Below are positions 8,739-17,454 of a DNA stretch of 64,000 nt, in pieces. The notes under the pieces were generated by a model, which saw nothing but the letters and a program-made list of their open reading frames with translations, did no database searches and was not told the origin of the DNA. Within the stretch, counting starts at the first letter, position 1; each line of letters begins with the position of its first letter. Location of the stretch: positions 124,001 through 188,000 of the forward strand of contig JAIVJZ010000006.1 in the NCBI GenBank assembly GCA_020199775.1, written 5' to 3'. A program made the translations under genes and the position numbers. The stretch comes from Acidobacteriota bacterium (GTDB lineage Bacteria > Acidobacteriota > Blastocatellia > Pyrinomonadales > Pyrinomonadaceae).

Positions 8739-10444
8739 ACACCGAAGTTTCCCCCACGACAACCGAACCCGCCTGTTTCAGCACGCCGCAAGAGGCCGGG
8801 CTGCGTATCGCGACTTTGCCCTTCGCGCGCATCCCGCACCAGTCGCGCCTCTTTCTCGAATACCTCGCGGACGCGACCGCGCTCCGGCGTTACTACCCGA
8901 ACGCCGTCCGCTTTCACCACGAACTCGCCGCGCGCGCGCCCGAAGTGCTCGCCGCGCACAAGACCGACCGCGCGGCTCTCTGCGACGCCCTCGAAGAGAT
9001 GAACACGCGTTGGGGCGCGGGCGCGGAGACTTTGCGAAACATCGCGCGCCTGCGTGCGCCCGCATCGGTCGCCGTCGTCTCCGGCCAGCAGGTCGGACTC
9101 TTCACCGGCCCGCTCTACACAATTTACAAAGCCCTCTCCGCCGTCAAACTCGCCGGCTGCCTGACGCAACGCGGCACGGAAGCCGTGCCCGTCTTCTGGA
9201 TGGCGACCGAGGATCACGATTGGGAGGAAGTGCAGGCGGCGGAGTTCACGGCCTGCGACGGCCGGCTCGCCTCGACCGGCATGGCCGACGCGCTCCACCG
9301 CGAAGGCTCGCCCGTCGGCGGCGTCACGCTCGACGAGACGGCGAATGACACCGTCCAACGCCTGCTCGATCTGTTGCCGACGACCGAGTTTCTCCCCGAC
9401 CTCGAAACGCTGCTCCGCGATGCTTACCGACCGGGGCGCACTTACGGCGAAGCCTTCGCGCGCCTCCTGACCGCGCTCGTCAGCCGCCACGGGCTCATCC
9501 TGCTCGACCCGCTCGACGCGCGCCTCAAGCAACTCGCCGCGCCGCTCTACGCGGAGGCCGCGCGCCGCGCGCCCGACATCGCAGCGGCCGTCGAAGCGCG
9601 CAGCCGCGAACTCGAACGTGACGGCTATCACGCGCAGGTTCACGCCTCGCCCGACGCCTTCCCGCTCTTCATTCACCTCGACGGCTCGCGCCGCGCCATC
9701 ACGCGCCGCGCGAGCGACGGCCGCTATCAGGCCAAGGGCGCGAAAGACGACGAGAGCTACACGGCGGAAGAACTAGGCGAGTTGGCCGCGAGCGACCCGG
9801 AACGCTTCAGCCCGAACGTCACGCTGCGCGCCGTCGTGCAGGATTATCTCCTGCCCTCAATCGCTTACTTCGGCGGCGCGGCCGAGGTCGCATACTTCGC
9901 GCAGACCGCCGAAGTCTATCGTCTGTTAGACAGACCCGCGACGCCCATCCTGCATCGCGCCAGCCTCACGCTCGTCGAACGCCGCACCGGGCGCACGCTC
10001 GAACGCTACAACCTGCAACTCGCGGACTTCTTCGCCGGACTCGACGCCGTGATCGCGCGCGTCGTCGAAGAACACCTCGGCGCGGAACAGGCGCACGCCT
10101 TCGACCACGCCGAAGCGACCGTGGGCGGCGCGCTCGCCGAACTCGGCGCGAACCTGCGCCGCTTCGACCCGACGCTCGCCGACGCGCTCGCGCACGGCAC
10201 GCAGAAGATCGAGCACCAATTGGCGGGCTTGCGCACGCGCTTTCACCGTGCGCAGATGGCGCGCGACCGCGCCGTCCACCGCCAACTCGAACGCGCCTGC
10301 GCCGCGCTCTACCCCGAAAAGACTTTGCAGGAGCGACATCTCAATATCACCTCTCTCCTCGCGCGCCACGGTCGCTACTGCCTCGACTGGATTTACGACG
10401 CGATTGATCTCGGCTCGGTCGAACATCAAATTGTTTACCTGTGA
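8735..10444 (+). CDS. bshC: Bacillithiol biosynthesis cysteine-adding enzyme BshC
   Basis: Adds cysteine to GlcN-malate, the last step of bacillithiol synthesis. Landmarks: VVSGQQVGLFTGPLYTIYKA and PVFWMATEDHDWEEVQ near the N-terminal third, an Arg-rich coiled-coil segment in the last 120 residues, and overall length 569, close to the family. The start is the GTG at 8735, which overlaps the preceding stop as GTGA and has GGAG 7 nt upstream; the 813-residue ORF in the track is an upstream frame extension. No bshA or bshB is in the window. Together with the YpdA-type reductase it indicates a bacillithiol-based thiol pool. Confidence 0.93.
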   Translation: MNTEVSPTTTEPACFSTPQEAGLRIATLPFARIPHQSRLFLEYLADATALRRYYPNAVRFHHELAARAPEVLAAHKTDRAALCDALEEMNTRWGAGAETLRNIARLRAPASVAVVSGQQVGLFTGPLYTIYKALSAVKLAGCLTQRGTEAVPVFWMATEDHDWEEVQAAEFTACDGRLASTGMADALHREGSPVGGVTLDETANDTVQRLLDLLPTTEFLPDLETLLRDAYRPGRTYGEAFARLLTALVSRHGLILLDPLDARLKQLAAPLYAEAARRAPDIAAAVEARSRELERDGYHAQVHASPDAFPLFIHLDGSRRAITRRASDGRYQAKGAKDDESYTAEELGELAASDPERFSPNVTLRAVVQDYLLPSIAYFGGAAEVAYFAQTAEVYRLLDRPATPILHRASLTLVERRTGRTLERYNLQLADFFAGLDAVIARVVEEHLGAEQAHAFDHAEATVGGALAELGANLRRFDPTLADALAHGTQKIEHQLAGLRTRFHRAQMARDRAVHRQLERACAALYPEKTLQERHLNITSLLARHGRYCLDWIYDAIDLGSVEHQIVYL

Positions 10445-10446
10445 AG

Positions 10447-10519
10447 GGTTCAGCCGTCAGCCGTCAGCCGGATCAAACACCGGCGGCCCATGGCTGGCGG
10501 CTGGCCGCTGATTGCTACT
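10447..10519. repeat. Heptamer inverted repeat, CAGCCGT family
   Basis: Left arm CAGCCGT CAGCCGT CAGCCGG, right arm built from GGCTGGC GGCTGGC CGCTGAT; period 7 in both arms, partly complementary. It fills the bshC-mutL gap and abuts the mutL start. Confidence 0.6.
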
Positions 10520-10520
10520 C

Positions 10521-12686
10521 ATGTCAAAGATTCGTGTTTTATCAGATCATCTCGCAAATCAGATCGCGGCGGGCGAAGTCGTTGAGCGACCGGCGTCGGT
10601 GGCGAAGGAGTTGGTCGAAAACTCCATCGACGCGGGCGCGCGCCGGATAGAGGTTGAGGTTGAGGCGGGCGGGCGCAGGCTCCTGCGCGTCTCCGACGAC
10701 GGCGACGGGATGACGCAGGACGACGCGTTGCTCGCCTTCGAGCGTCACGCCACGTCGAAGATCAGCACGGCCGACGACCTGAACAACATCAGCACGCTCG
10801 GCTTTCGCGGCGAGGCTCTGGCCTCCATCGCCTCGGTCGCGCGCGTCGAACTCGTGACGCAGACCGAAGGCGAAGCGGAGGGCACGCGCGTCGCTATCGA
10901 AGGCGGCCGCATGCGCGACGTGAAGCCCGCGGCGCGGCCGCGCGGGACGACCATCACCGTGCGCGATCTCTTCTTCAACATCCCGGCGCGGCGCAAGTTT
11001 CTCCGTTCCGAGGCGACGGAGAGTTTTCACCTGACGAGCCTCGTCACACACTACGCGCTGGCCCACCCGGAAATCGCGTTCGTCCTGACGAACAACGGGC
11101 GCGAGTCGCTGCGCGCGGCGGTCGCCGCGAATTTGCGCGAACGCGCCTATCAAATCTTCGGCGCGGAATTTCTCGACAGCCTGTTGGAAGTCGGCGGCGG
11201 GCACAATCAGGTCGCGCGCGTCTCGGGCTACGTCTCCGCGCCGCGCGAGAGGCGCACGACGCGCGACGCGCAATACCTGTTCGTCAACGGCCGCTACGTG
11301 CGCGACCGTCTGGTGAGCCGCGCGCTCGGCGAAGGTTATCGCACGGTGCTGCCGCAGGGCGTCTACCCGGCGGCGTTGTTGTTTCTCGAAGTGCCGCTCG
11401 AAGAGGTTGACGTGAACGTCCATCCGGCGAAGACCGAAGTGCGCTTCCGCCGCGCCGCCGCCGTCGCCGACGCCGTGCGCGAAGCGGTGCGCGCCGCGCT
11501 CGCCGCGGGCGGCTACGTCCGACTCACGGACGAGCAGGACGTGCGAACACCTTCCGCTCAACATGCTAACTCGCGCGACGATCTTTCGACGGGCGCGCCC
11601 GGCGAGATGGCCGCCGGTTGGAACGCGGCGGGCGGTAGTAGTGATGCCGCGCGCGAGTCGTCGAATTTGGGGGCGGTGGGCGACGACGACCGGGCGAGCG
11701 TTGGAGCGGAGCGGGGCGCGCGGGTTCAAACGCCACGGCCGCAACAGGAGAGCATCGAATTCGGCTTCACCCCGCCGCCGGACGACGAGTTGCTCTTGGC
11801 GACCGAAGAGTTTGCGGCGCGCGCATCCGGGATGCCGCCCCTGATGCCCGCCGCGCTCGATGCGATTGCGCGCAACGCCGAAGTCACCTCGCAAGAAGGA
11901 CGCGAGGAGAGCCTTGCCGGGCGGGACGCGCCGGACGCTTCTCCGGCTGCGTTGGCGGGCGAAGCGGCGACGCGACATCGAGCGCAGGATGAAAGCGCAG
12001 CGTTGACGGGTGCGACCGGCGCGGGCGGCGCAAACCCGTCGCGCACGCCGCTCCCGCCGCTCAATTCAATCGCGGGCGCGATGTACGAAGTGGAGGTCGA
12101 ATCCGTCTCCAACAACATCCGGCCGCTCTACCAACTCGAAGAAAGCTACATCATCGCGATAGACGCGGAGGGCATGTTGCTGATCGACCAGCACGCCGCG
12201 CACGAGCGTATCCTCTTCGACAAATACCGCAAACTCGAAGAGACGCGCGCGGCCGAATCCCAACAACTGCTCATGCCCGAAACCTTCGACCTCACGCCCG
12301 CGCAGGCCGCCGCCTTCGACACCGTCGCCGCCGAACTCGAAACTTACGGCTTTAGCCTCATGCGCCTGTCGGGTCGCACCGTCGCGATCAAGGCCGTGCC
12401 CGCAGACCTGCCCGCGAGCGAGGCGCGCAACATGCTCGCCGAAATTTTGGAGACGGTTGATGCCGAACGGCGCGGCGCGGCGCGCGAGACTTTGCGCGAG
12501 CGCGTCGCCGCCTCGCTCGCCTGTCACGCCGCGATTAAGGTCAACATGCCGCTCGCGCCGGAGAAGATGCGCTGGCTCATAGACCGCCTGCTCACCACCT
12601 CTTCGCCCACCACTTGCCCCCACGGACGCCCGGCCATCCTGCGCCTGACGACGCGCGACATCGAGCGCGGTTTCCACCGCCCTTAA
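10521..12686 (+). CDS. mutL: DNA mismatch repair protein MutL
   Basis: Couples mismatch recognition by MutS to strand incision. The N-terminal GHKL ATPase is complete: IAAGEVVERPASVAKELVEN, DDGDGM, GFRGEALASI. A long low-complexity linker (about residues 340-510) follows. The C-terminal dimerisation/endonuclease domain is of the nicking type: DQHAAHERILFD matches DQHA(X)2E(X)4E except that the last Glu is Asp, ACHAAIKVNMPL is the ACR-like motif, and CPHGRP and terminal GFHR are present. The ATG at 10521 (MSKIRVLSDHLANQIAAG) is preferred to the TTG at 10512. No mutS in the window. The convergent gap downstream holds a perfect 35-bp hairpin. Confidence 0.95.
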   Translation: MSKIRVLSDHLANQIAAGEVVERPASVAKELVENSIDAGARRIEVEVEAGGRRLLRVSDDGDGMTQDDALLAFERHATSKISTADDLNNISTLGFRGEALASIASVARVELVTQTEGEAEGTRVAIEGGRMRDVKPAARPRGTTITVRDLFFNIPARRKFLRSEATESFHLTSLVTHYALAHPEIAFVLTNNGRESLRAAVAANLRERAYQIFGAEFLDSLLEVGGGHNQVARVSGYVSAPRERRTTRDAQYLFVNGRYVRDRLVSRALGEGYRTVLPQGVYPAALLFLEVPLEEVDVNVHPAKTEVRFRRAAAVADAVREAVRAALAAGGYVRLTDEQDVRTPSAQHANSRDDLSTGAPGEMAAGWNAAGGSSDAARESSNLGAVGDDDRASVGAERGARVQTPRPQQESIEFGFTPPPDDELLLATEEFAARASGMPPLMPAALDAIARNAEVTSQEGREESLAGRDAPDASPAALAGEAATRHRAQDESAALTGATGAGGANPSRTPLPPLNSIAGAMYEVEVESVSNNIRPLYQLEESYIIAIDAEGMLLIDQHAAHERILFDKYRKLEETRAAESQQLLMPETFDLTPAQAAAFDTVAAELETYGFSLMRLSGRTVAIKAVPADLPASEARNMLAEILETVDAERRGAARETLRERVAASLACHAAIKVNMPLAPEKMRWLIDRLLTTSSPTTCPHGRPAILRLTTRDIERGFHRP

Positions 12687-12693
12687 GAAAGCA

Positions 12694-12774
12694 AACGATG
12701 AAGTAGGAACGCGGAACGATGAAGTAAAGACAACTTGCTTTTACTTCATCGTTCCGCGTTCCTACTTCATCGTT
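12694..12774. repeat. Perfect 35-bp inverted repeat made of heptamers (ACGATGA/AGTAGGA family)
   Basis: Arms 12694-12728 and 12740-12774 are exact reverse complements over 35 nt. Reading the left arm as 7-mers gives ACGATGA AGTAGGA ACGCGGA ACGATGA AGTAAA. The loop GACAACTTGCT recurs in related elements at 30.7 and 63.7 kb. It lies between convergent mutL and the HAD gene and could also act as a terminator. Confidence 0.9.
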
Positions 12775-12812
12775 CTTTTCTATGATTGTTGACGGGCGCG
12801 TTCGCTGCGTCT

Positions 12813-13574
12813 TCACAGGGCGTCGAAAGTTTCGAGGACGAGTTCCGTGTCGGACAGGTCTGGGAGTAGGGCGTCGGGGTTGTGCGCGGCGAGCGTCGCG
12901 TGGCTGTCGAAACGCCCGGTGCAGACGGCGACCGAGCGCGCGCCGAAATGTTTGGCGCAGGCGATGTCGTTCGGCGTGTCGCCGATGACGATGAATTGCG
13001 CGGGGCGCAAAGTCTGTCCGAGTCGGGCGTTGACGCGCGCGGCGGCGATGGCGGGCAGGTCGCGCCGGTCGTGCGAGTCGTCGCCGAATGCGCCGCGGAG
13101 TTGTTGGAAGAAATCGGAGAGCCCGACGAGGCGCAACTTCAAATGCGCGGCGGGTTCGAGGTTGCCCGTCAGGAGCGTCGAGCGGTAGCGCGGGCGCTCC
13201 CGGACGCGCTCCAGAATCTCACGCGCGCCGGGGAGCAGCCGGAAGAGCGGGCTGTCCGCGCTCGCCGTGGCCGCGACGCGCTCCATCTCGATCATAAACC
13301 GCGTGCGAATCTCTTCGACGCGCTCGCGGACGTGCTCGTCGCTGATGCCGTGTTCGCGGAGGGCTTCGCCCATGATCTGCAAGTCGGTCATGCCCGACAC
13401 GCGCATCTCGTGGATGCGCCCCGCCGTGCCGAAGATGCTCTCCAGCGCGGGGACGACGTAATCCTTGAACGCGCCGGGGCGCACCGAGCGCAAAAGCGTC
13501 CCGTCGATGTCCCACAGCAGCACGCGCAAATCTTCCGGCGCGACGGTTGAGCGTTTCTCAGTGTGTCGGGTCAT
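12813..13574 (-). CDS. HAD-superfamily hydrolase (phosphatase)
   Basis: 253 residues. HAD motif I is LLWDIDGTLLRS (nucleophile and general-acid Asp), motif II is in STLLTGNLE, and motif III/IV is FIVIGDTPNDIACA. The helical cap between motifs I and II places it with subfamily I phosphoglycolate-phosphatase-like or beta-phosphoglucomutase-like enzymes. The substrate cannot be read from sequence. It follows the S51-type peptidase gene on the same strand, but a strong hairpin lies in the 87-nt gap, so cotranscription is doubtful. Confidence 0.85.
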   Translation of the reverse strand: MTRHTEKRSTVAPEDLRVLLWDIDGTLLRSVRPGAFKDYVVPALESIFGTAGRIHEMRVSGMTDLQIMGEALREHGISDEHVRERVEEIRTRFMIEMERVAATASADSPLFRLLPGAREILERVRERPRYRSTLLTGNLEPAAHLKLRLVGLSDFFQQLRGAFGDDSHDRRDLPAIAAARVNARLGQTLRPAQFIVIGDTPNDIACAKHFGARSVAVCTGRFDSHATLAAHNPDALLPDLSDTELVLETFDAL

Positions 13575-13598
13575 AAATTGAAACTGGACGTGAGAGCG

Positions 13599-13636
13599 CG
13601 CGGGCGTAAAGCTGAAGTTTCAACTTCGCGCCCGCG
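13599..13636 (-). terminator. Hairpin after S51-type peptidase gene
   Basis: CGCGGGCG / CGCCCGCG stem enclosing an inner GAAGTT..AACTTC stem, 25 nt downstream of the peptidase stop on the minus strand. No clear T-run. Confidence 0.5.
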
Positions 13637-13661
13637 TGCCTTCGCCTTGAAATGTGTCGGC

Positions 13662-14666
13662 TCAATAGGGGTTCTGGCTCAGTTGGCCGTTCGTGACGCT
13701 GACGAGATAGCTCCAGCCGCCCGTGGGTCTGTTCTGTAGATCGAACGTGCCGCCGGCGGGCACTTTCCAGATTTTGAAGTTCGAGAAGGTCAGCGGCGTT
13801 CCGGCAACGCAGACCTCCGGCGGGTGATCGCCGAGCACGAAGTAGACCGCCCCGTCGCCCATGACGTGCGCCAACCCGTTTCGATCCACGACGAGCGATG
13901 TCCGCTCGTTGACCGCGACGCCGAGCACGCTCGTGGCGACGCCGTCCTTGATCTGCCGCGCGATGAAGGCCATCAGCCGCCCCATCCGGTCGCGCGGGAC
14001 GAAGTGCGTCTCGGCCAGAGTCGTTCCCATGTTCGCCCACTTGAAGAAGTCGTAAGTGAAACTGATCGTGCGGTGATACGGGTTGGCGAGCGCGTCGGAC
14101 GACAACGCGCTGCCGGAGCAGCCGTCATAGGTAAAGTCGCTCATGATGGCGAAGCCCGCGCTCGTGCCGCCGACGCCCCCGCCTCTCGCGTAGACGGACT
14201 CCACCGCCGTCTCGATTGGCGTCCCCTTGAAAAACTGCACGTAGTTGCACTGGTCGCCGCCCGCGAAGAAGATCACTTCCGCGTTCCTGATGGACGTCAG
14301 TACGGCCGCGTTGCTCGCGTCGCGGCGACTGGTGATGACCAGCGACTCGACGGAATCCACGCCGTTCATCGCGAAGATGTAATCGTTGTAGCCGTTCGAC
14401 CCGGAGGAGCGCAGCACGACGACATCGAGCTTCGTCGCGCAACTCGTGCAGCCGCGCACCTCGTCGATGATCCACTGGAGCGCGGCGTCAACGTCCGTGC
14501 TCCCGCCGCCGAAATCATGCGCGGGGCCGACGAGCGTCGGGTTCACGTCCGCCGCGCTGCCCGTCAGATAGCTCGTCACCTTCGCCTCGGCCGCGACGCT
14601 CAAGAGCGTCAGCCACAAAACCGCCGCCGCACACCGCGTCGCGAAATAACTCGCCTTCTTCATCAT
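13662..14666 (-). CDS. Exported S51/cyanophycinase-like peptidase
   Basis: 334 residues with an N-terminal signal peptide (MMKK, then a hydrophobic stretch ending AEA). The core shows FFAGGDQCNYVQFF and the nucleophile elbow GGVGGTSAGFAIMS, the Gly-Thr-Ser-Ala-Gly signature of the S51 (dipeptidase E / cyanophycinase) class I glutamine-amidotransferase-like fold. A late ERTSLVVDRNG block is also family-like. The start is the ATG at 14666, which has AGGAGG 9 nt upstream; the track's longer start lacks this. Cyanophycinases release beta-Asp-Arg dipeptides, but substrate specificity here is unproven. An exported form suggests scavenging of external polymer or peptide. Confidence 0.82.
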   Translation of the reverse strand: MMKKASYFATRCAAAVLWLTLLSVAAEAKVTSYLTGSAADVNPTLVGPAHDFGGGSTDVDAALQWIIDEVRGCTSCATKLDVVVLRSSGSNGYNDYIFAMNGVDSVESLVITSRRDASNAAVLTSIRNAEVIFFAGGDQCNYVQFFKGTPIETAVESVYARGGGVGGTSAGFAIMSDFTYDGCSGSALSSDALANPYHRTISFTYDFFKWANMGTTLAETHFVPRDRMGRLMAFIARQIKDGVATSVLGVAVNERTSLVVDRNGLAHVMGDGAVYFVLGDHPPEVCVAGTPLTFSNFKIWKVPAGGTFDLQNRPTGGWSYLVSVTNGQLSQNPY

Positions 14667-14771
14667 GTCCGTGTTCCTCCTGTTTCCGGTGAGAGAGACC
14701 ACAAGGGTGAGACTTTAAGCATTCCAACCGCAACACAATCGCTTCCGGCCATCGCTCCTTTCTTCGGACGT

Positions 14772-15284
14772 TCATTCGACCACGACCAGCACGTCGCCCG
14801 CGTTGACGGTCGCCCCCGCCTCGGCTCGCACTTCGACTACCGTCCCGCCCTTCGGCGACTTCAACTCGTTCTGCATCTTCATCGCTTCGACGACGACGAG
14901 CCCGTCGCCCGCCTCCACGCTCGCGCCCGCCTCGACCAACACGCGCACGACCTTGCCCGGCATCGAAGCCGCCACCTGCGCCCGCCCGCTCGCCTCCGCG
15001 CCCGCGCCGCGCGCGCCGCGCAGACGCTTCGGGTCGATTAACCTGACCTGAAACACCTCGTCGCCGATCTGCACTTCGCGCGCCCCGCCCGCGACGGCCG
15101 CCGCACGGTTCGCGCGGCACTCGTAGACGCGCCCGCCCGCCGCGAGCAGCAGGAACGCCCCCGCCTCCGTCTCGCGCGCTTCGAGTTCGTAACGCCGCCC
15201 GTCAACCGAGGCTTCCACGCGCGCGCCCTCGCGCCGCACGTCGAGCGCGTAGCTCCGGCCGTCAACTTCCGCTATGAATTTCAT
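14772..15284 (-). CDS. Biotin carboxyl carrier subunit of an acyl-CoA carboxylase
   Basis: 170 residues. The C-terminal 75 residues are a complete biotinyl domain with the biotin-acceptor lysine in VVEAMKMQNELKSP and the usual two-fold repeat of hammerhead halves. The N-terminal half (FIAEVDGRSYALDV ... LIDPKRLRG) resembles the linker/BT-like region seen in alpha subunits of propionyl- and methylcrotonyl-CoA carboxylases rather than the Pro/Ala linker of AccB. The start is placed at the ATG at 15284; the longer ORF reads through a 27-bp tandem duplication. The biotin carboxylase gene lies 143 nt upstream on the same strand, so the two probably form one enzyme. The carboxyltransferase subunit is not in the window. 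Confidence 0.87.
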   Translation of the reverse strand: MKFIAEVDGRSYALDVRREGARVEASVDGRRYELEARETEAGAFLLLAAGGRVYECRANRAAAVAGGAREVQIGDEVFQVRLIDPKRLRGARGAGAEASGRAQVAASMPGKVVRVLVEAGASVEAGDGLVVVEAMKMQNELKSPKGGTVVEVRAEAGATVNAGDVLVVVE

Positions 15285-15290
15285 ACAACG

Positions 15291-15344
15291 CTTATTCCAA
15301 GACGAGTTTCGTGCTTGCTTATTCCAAGACGGGTTTCGCACCCG
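15291..15344. repeat. 27-bp imperfect tandem duplication
   Basis: CTTATTCCAAGACGAGTTTC... at 15291-15317 is repeated at 15318-15344 with a few changes. It lies in the leader of the biotin-carrier gene and codes for the repeated SWNK in the over-extended ORF. Confidence 0.6.
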
Positions 15345-15427
15345 CTCGCGGGTAAGATTTCAAGACTTCAAATTTGATACTTTGAAATCCGGGACTCAAC
15401 CTCTTTGAGGTTCGAGATTCGACCTCT

Positions 15428-17014
15428 TCAAAACAGATCGCGCGAGCGATGTTGCGCGACGCGACCCATGACGCGCCACTGGCTCGGCGGTTGGGCAGCC
15501 GTCTGATCGACGTTAGGTGTCGCCTGTGCGTTCGGCGCAGCGGCGAGCGCGGCCGCGATGATGGCGATGTCGCGCATCGTGTCGGCCTCGGCGGCATCGT
15601 CGCCCTCTCGCGCGGCCTGATCCGTTCCCCCGGCCTCGGCGGTTGCCGCCGCACGCGCGGCGTCGGCGCGTCGCCGGTTGAAGCGTTCGATGAAGCCGGT
15701 GTCGAGTTGCCCCGCGATGAACTCCTCGTCGCGGACGACCTCGCGGAAGAAGGGCAGCGTCGTCTTGATGCCGCCGACCGTGTACTCGGCGAGCGCGCGA
15801 CGCATACGCGCGATGGCTTCGCCGCGCGTCCGCCCCCACGCCGCGAGCTTCGAGATCATCGGGTCGTAGTAGATGGAAACTTCCGCGCCCGCGTAGACGC
15901 CGCCGTCGTCGCGCACGTTCGGCCCGGCGGGCACGCGCAGAGAAGTGATGCGGCCGGGCGAGGGAAGAAAGTTATTGTCGGGGTCTTCCGCGTAGACGCG
16001 GCACTCGATGGCGTGGCCGCGCCATTCGATGTCGTCCTGCGTGAAAGAAAGCGGCTGGCCCGCGGCGACCGTGATCTGCTCGCGCACGAGATCAACGCCC
16101 GTGACAAGTTCCGTCACCGGGTGCTCGACTTGCAGGCGCGTGTTCATCTCAAGGAAGTAGAACTCGCGCGTCACGTCCGACACGAGAAACTCGACCGTGC
16201 CCGCGCCGACGTAGTTCGCCGCGCGCGCGACGCGGACGGCCGTCTCGCCCATGCGCGCGCGCAAGCCGGGGTCGTCAATGGGCGAAGGGCATTCTTCGAT
16301 CACTTTCTGGTGGCGGCGTTGGATGGAACACTCGCGCTCGCCGAGGTGGACGGTGTGGCCGCGCGCGTCGGCGAAGACTTGAATCTCGATATGGCGTGGG
16401 CGTTCGACGGCCTTTTCCAGATAGACCGCCGCATCGCCGAAAGCCGCCTGCGCTTCGGACTGCGCGGCCTCGAAAGCCGACGCGATCTCGTCCGCGTTCA
16501 AGACGAGTCGCATGCCTTTGCCGCCGCCGCCCGCCGCGGCTTTGAGCATGACGGGATAGCCGAAACGCGCCGCCGTCTCGCCCGCCTCTTCCGCCGAGCG
16601 GAGCGGTTCGGTCGTGCCCGGCACGACGGGCGCGCCCGCCTCGATGGCCGCGCGCCGCGCGTTGATCTTCGAGCCCATCAACTCCATCGCTTCGGGCGGC
16701 GGCCCGATGAACGTCAGCCCGGCGGCCGCGCACGCGCGCGCGAAATCCGCGTTCTCCGCGAGGAAGCCGTAGCCGGGATGAATCGCCTCCGCGCCGGAGG
16801 CGCGCGCCGCTTCGATGATGCGTTCGATACGCAGGTAACTTTCGGTTGAAGGCGCGGGGCCGATCAAGTGGGCTTCGTCGGCGAGACGCACGTGGAGCGC
16901 GGCCGCGTCGGCCTCCGAATAGACGGCCACCGTCGCGATCTCCAACTCGCGACACGCGCGCAGCACGCGCACCGCGATCTCGCCCCGGTTGGCGATCAGA
17001 ATTTTACGAAACAT
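15428..17014 (-). CDS. accC: Biotin carboxylase subunit of acyl-CoA carboxylase
   Basis: ATP-dependent carboxylation of biotin. The N-terminus FRKILIANRGEIAVRVLRA, the glycine-rich ATP-grasp loop MLKAAAGGGGKGMR and the catalytic block FYFLEMNTRLQVEHPVTE are all intact. It is 528 residues, about 75 longer than a stand-alone AccC. The extra C-terminus is Ala/Thr-rich and ends in a short conserved-looking WRVMGRVAQHR, which may contact the carrier subunit. Its partner downstream is the biotin carrier protein. With a methylmalonyl-CoA mutase subunit elsewhere in the window, propionyl-CoA is a reasonable substrate guess, but acetyl-CoA or methylcrotonyl-CoA cannot be excluded. Confidence 0.92.
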   Translation of the reverse strand: MFRKILIANRGEIAVRVLRACRELEIATVAVYSEADAAALHVRLADEAHLIGPAPSTESYLRIERIIEAARASGAEAIHPGYGFLAENADFARACAAAGLTFIGPPPEAMELMGSKINARRAAIEAGAPVVPGTTEPLRSAEEAGETAARFGYPVMLKAAAGGGGKGMRLVLNADEIASAFEAAQSEAQAAFGDAAVYLEKAVERPRHIEIQVFADARGHTVHLGERECSIQRRHQKVIEECPSPIDDPGLRARMGETAVRVARAANYVGAGTVEFLVSDVTREFYFLEMNTRLQVEHPVTELVTGVDLVREQITVAAGQPLSFTQDDIEWRGHAIECRVYAEDPDNNFLPSPGRITSLRVPAGPNVRDDGGVYAGAEVSIYYDPMISKLAAWGRTRGEAIARMRRALAEYTVGGIKTTLPFFREVVRDEEFIAGQLDTGFIERFNRRRADAARAAATAEAGGTDQAAREGDDAAEADTMRDIAIIAAALAAAPNAQATPNVDQTAAQPPSQWRVMGRVAQHRSRDLF

Positions 17015-17020
17015 AAGAGA

Positions 17021-17146
17021 GCTATCAGCAGTCGGCCGTCAGCGACCGGCAAAGAGTTTGTGATAACGGAGATGCGCCACCTGTTTTAACAGATTTTGTT
17101 GACTGCTGACTACCATCGGGTGACGGGGCTGAGGCTGACGGTTTTT
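17021..17146. repeat. Degenerate heptamer inverted repeat, GTCAGCG family
   Basis: Left part ATCAGCA GTCGGCC GTCAGCG; right part GACTGCTGACT and GAGGCTGACGG. Period 7 is visible, the arms are diverged and the spacer is long. It fills the gap between accC and the DUF3592-like gene. Confidence 0.45.
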
Positions 17147-17436
17147 CAGACGACTACGGAGTTGGCCGGACGGTGCGGGTCGTAGCGGACGGTAATGCGC
17201 GCGCCGGGATAGTAGTCGGCCTGATGCTGGCGTTGGGGTTCGTCGAGAGTTTGGGAGGATTCGTATTCGACGCCGTTGACGCTGTAGTTATAGAAGACGT
17301 GCGTGATGTCGCCCGCATCGGTGATGGTTACGTCGAGAATGACGCCCTCGCCGACGCGCCCGGTGCGCAGCAAAGCGGCGCGTCGCGCCGCCTCGGTGTC
17401 AACCTTTTTCCGCTTGAAGAGATCGAGTAGTCCCAT
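17146..17436 (-). CDS. Small DUF3592-like protein
   Basis: 96 residues, no signal peptide. Charged N-terminus (MGLLDLFKRKK), then a compact beta-rich domain containing VFYNYSVNGVEYESSQTL and ARITVRYDPHRPANSVV, the pattern of DUF3592 (extracytoplasmic or membrane-associated, unknown function). Here only the beta domain is present and no transmembrane helix. The upstream zinc-ribbon membrane protein ends 18 nt before it on the same strand, so the two are cotranscribed. Function unknown. Confidence 0.68.
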   Translation of the reverse strand: MGLLDLFKRKKVDTEAARRAALLRTGRVGEGVILDVTITDAGDITHVFYNYSVNGVEYESSQTLDEPQRQHQADYYPGARITVRYDPHRPANSVVV

Positions 17437-17454
17437 TCGCTTGAGTGAAGGGCG

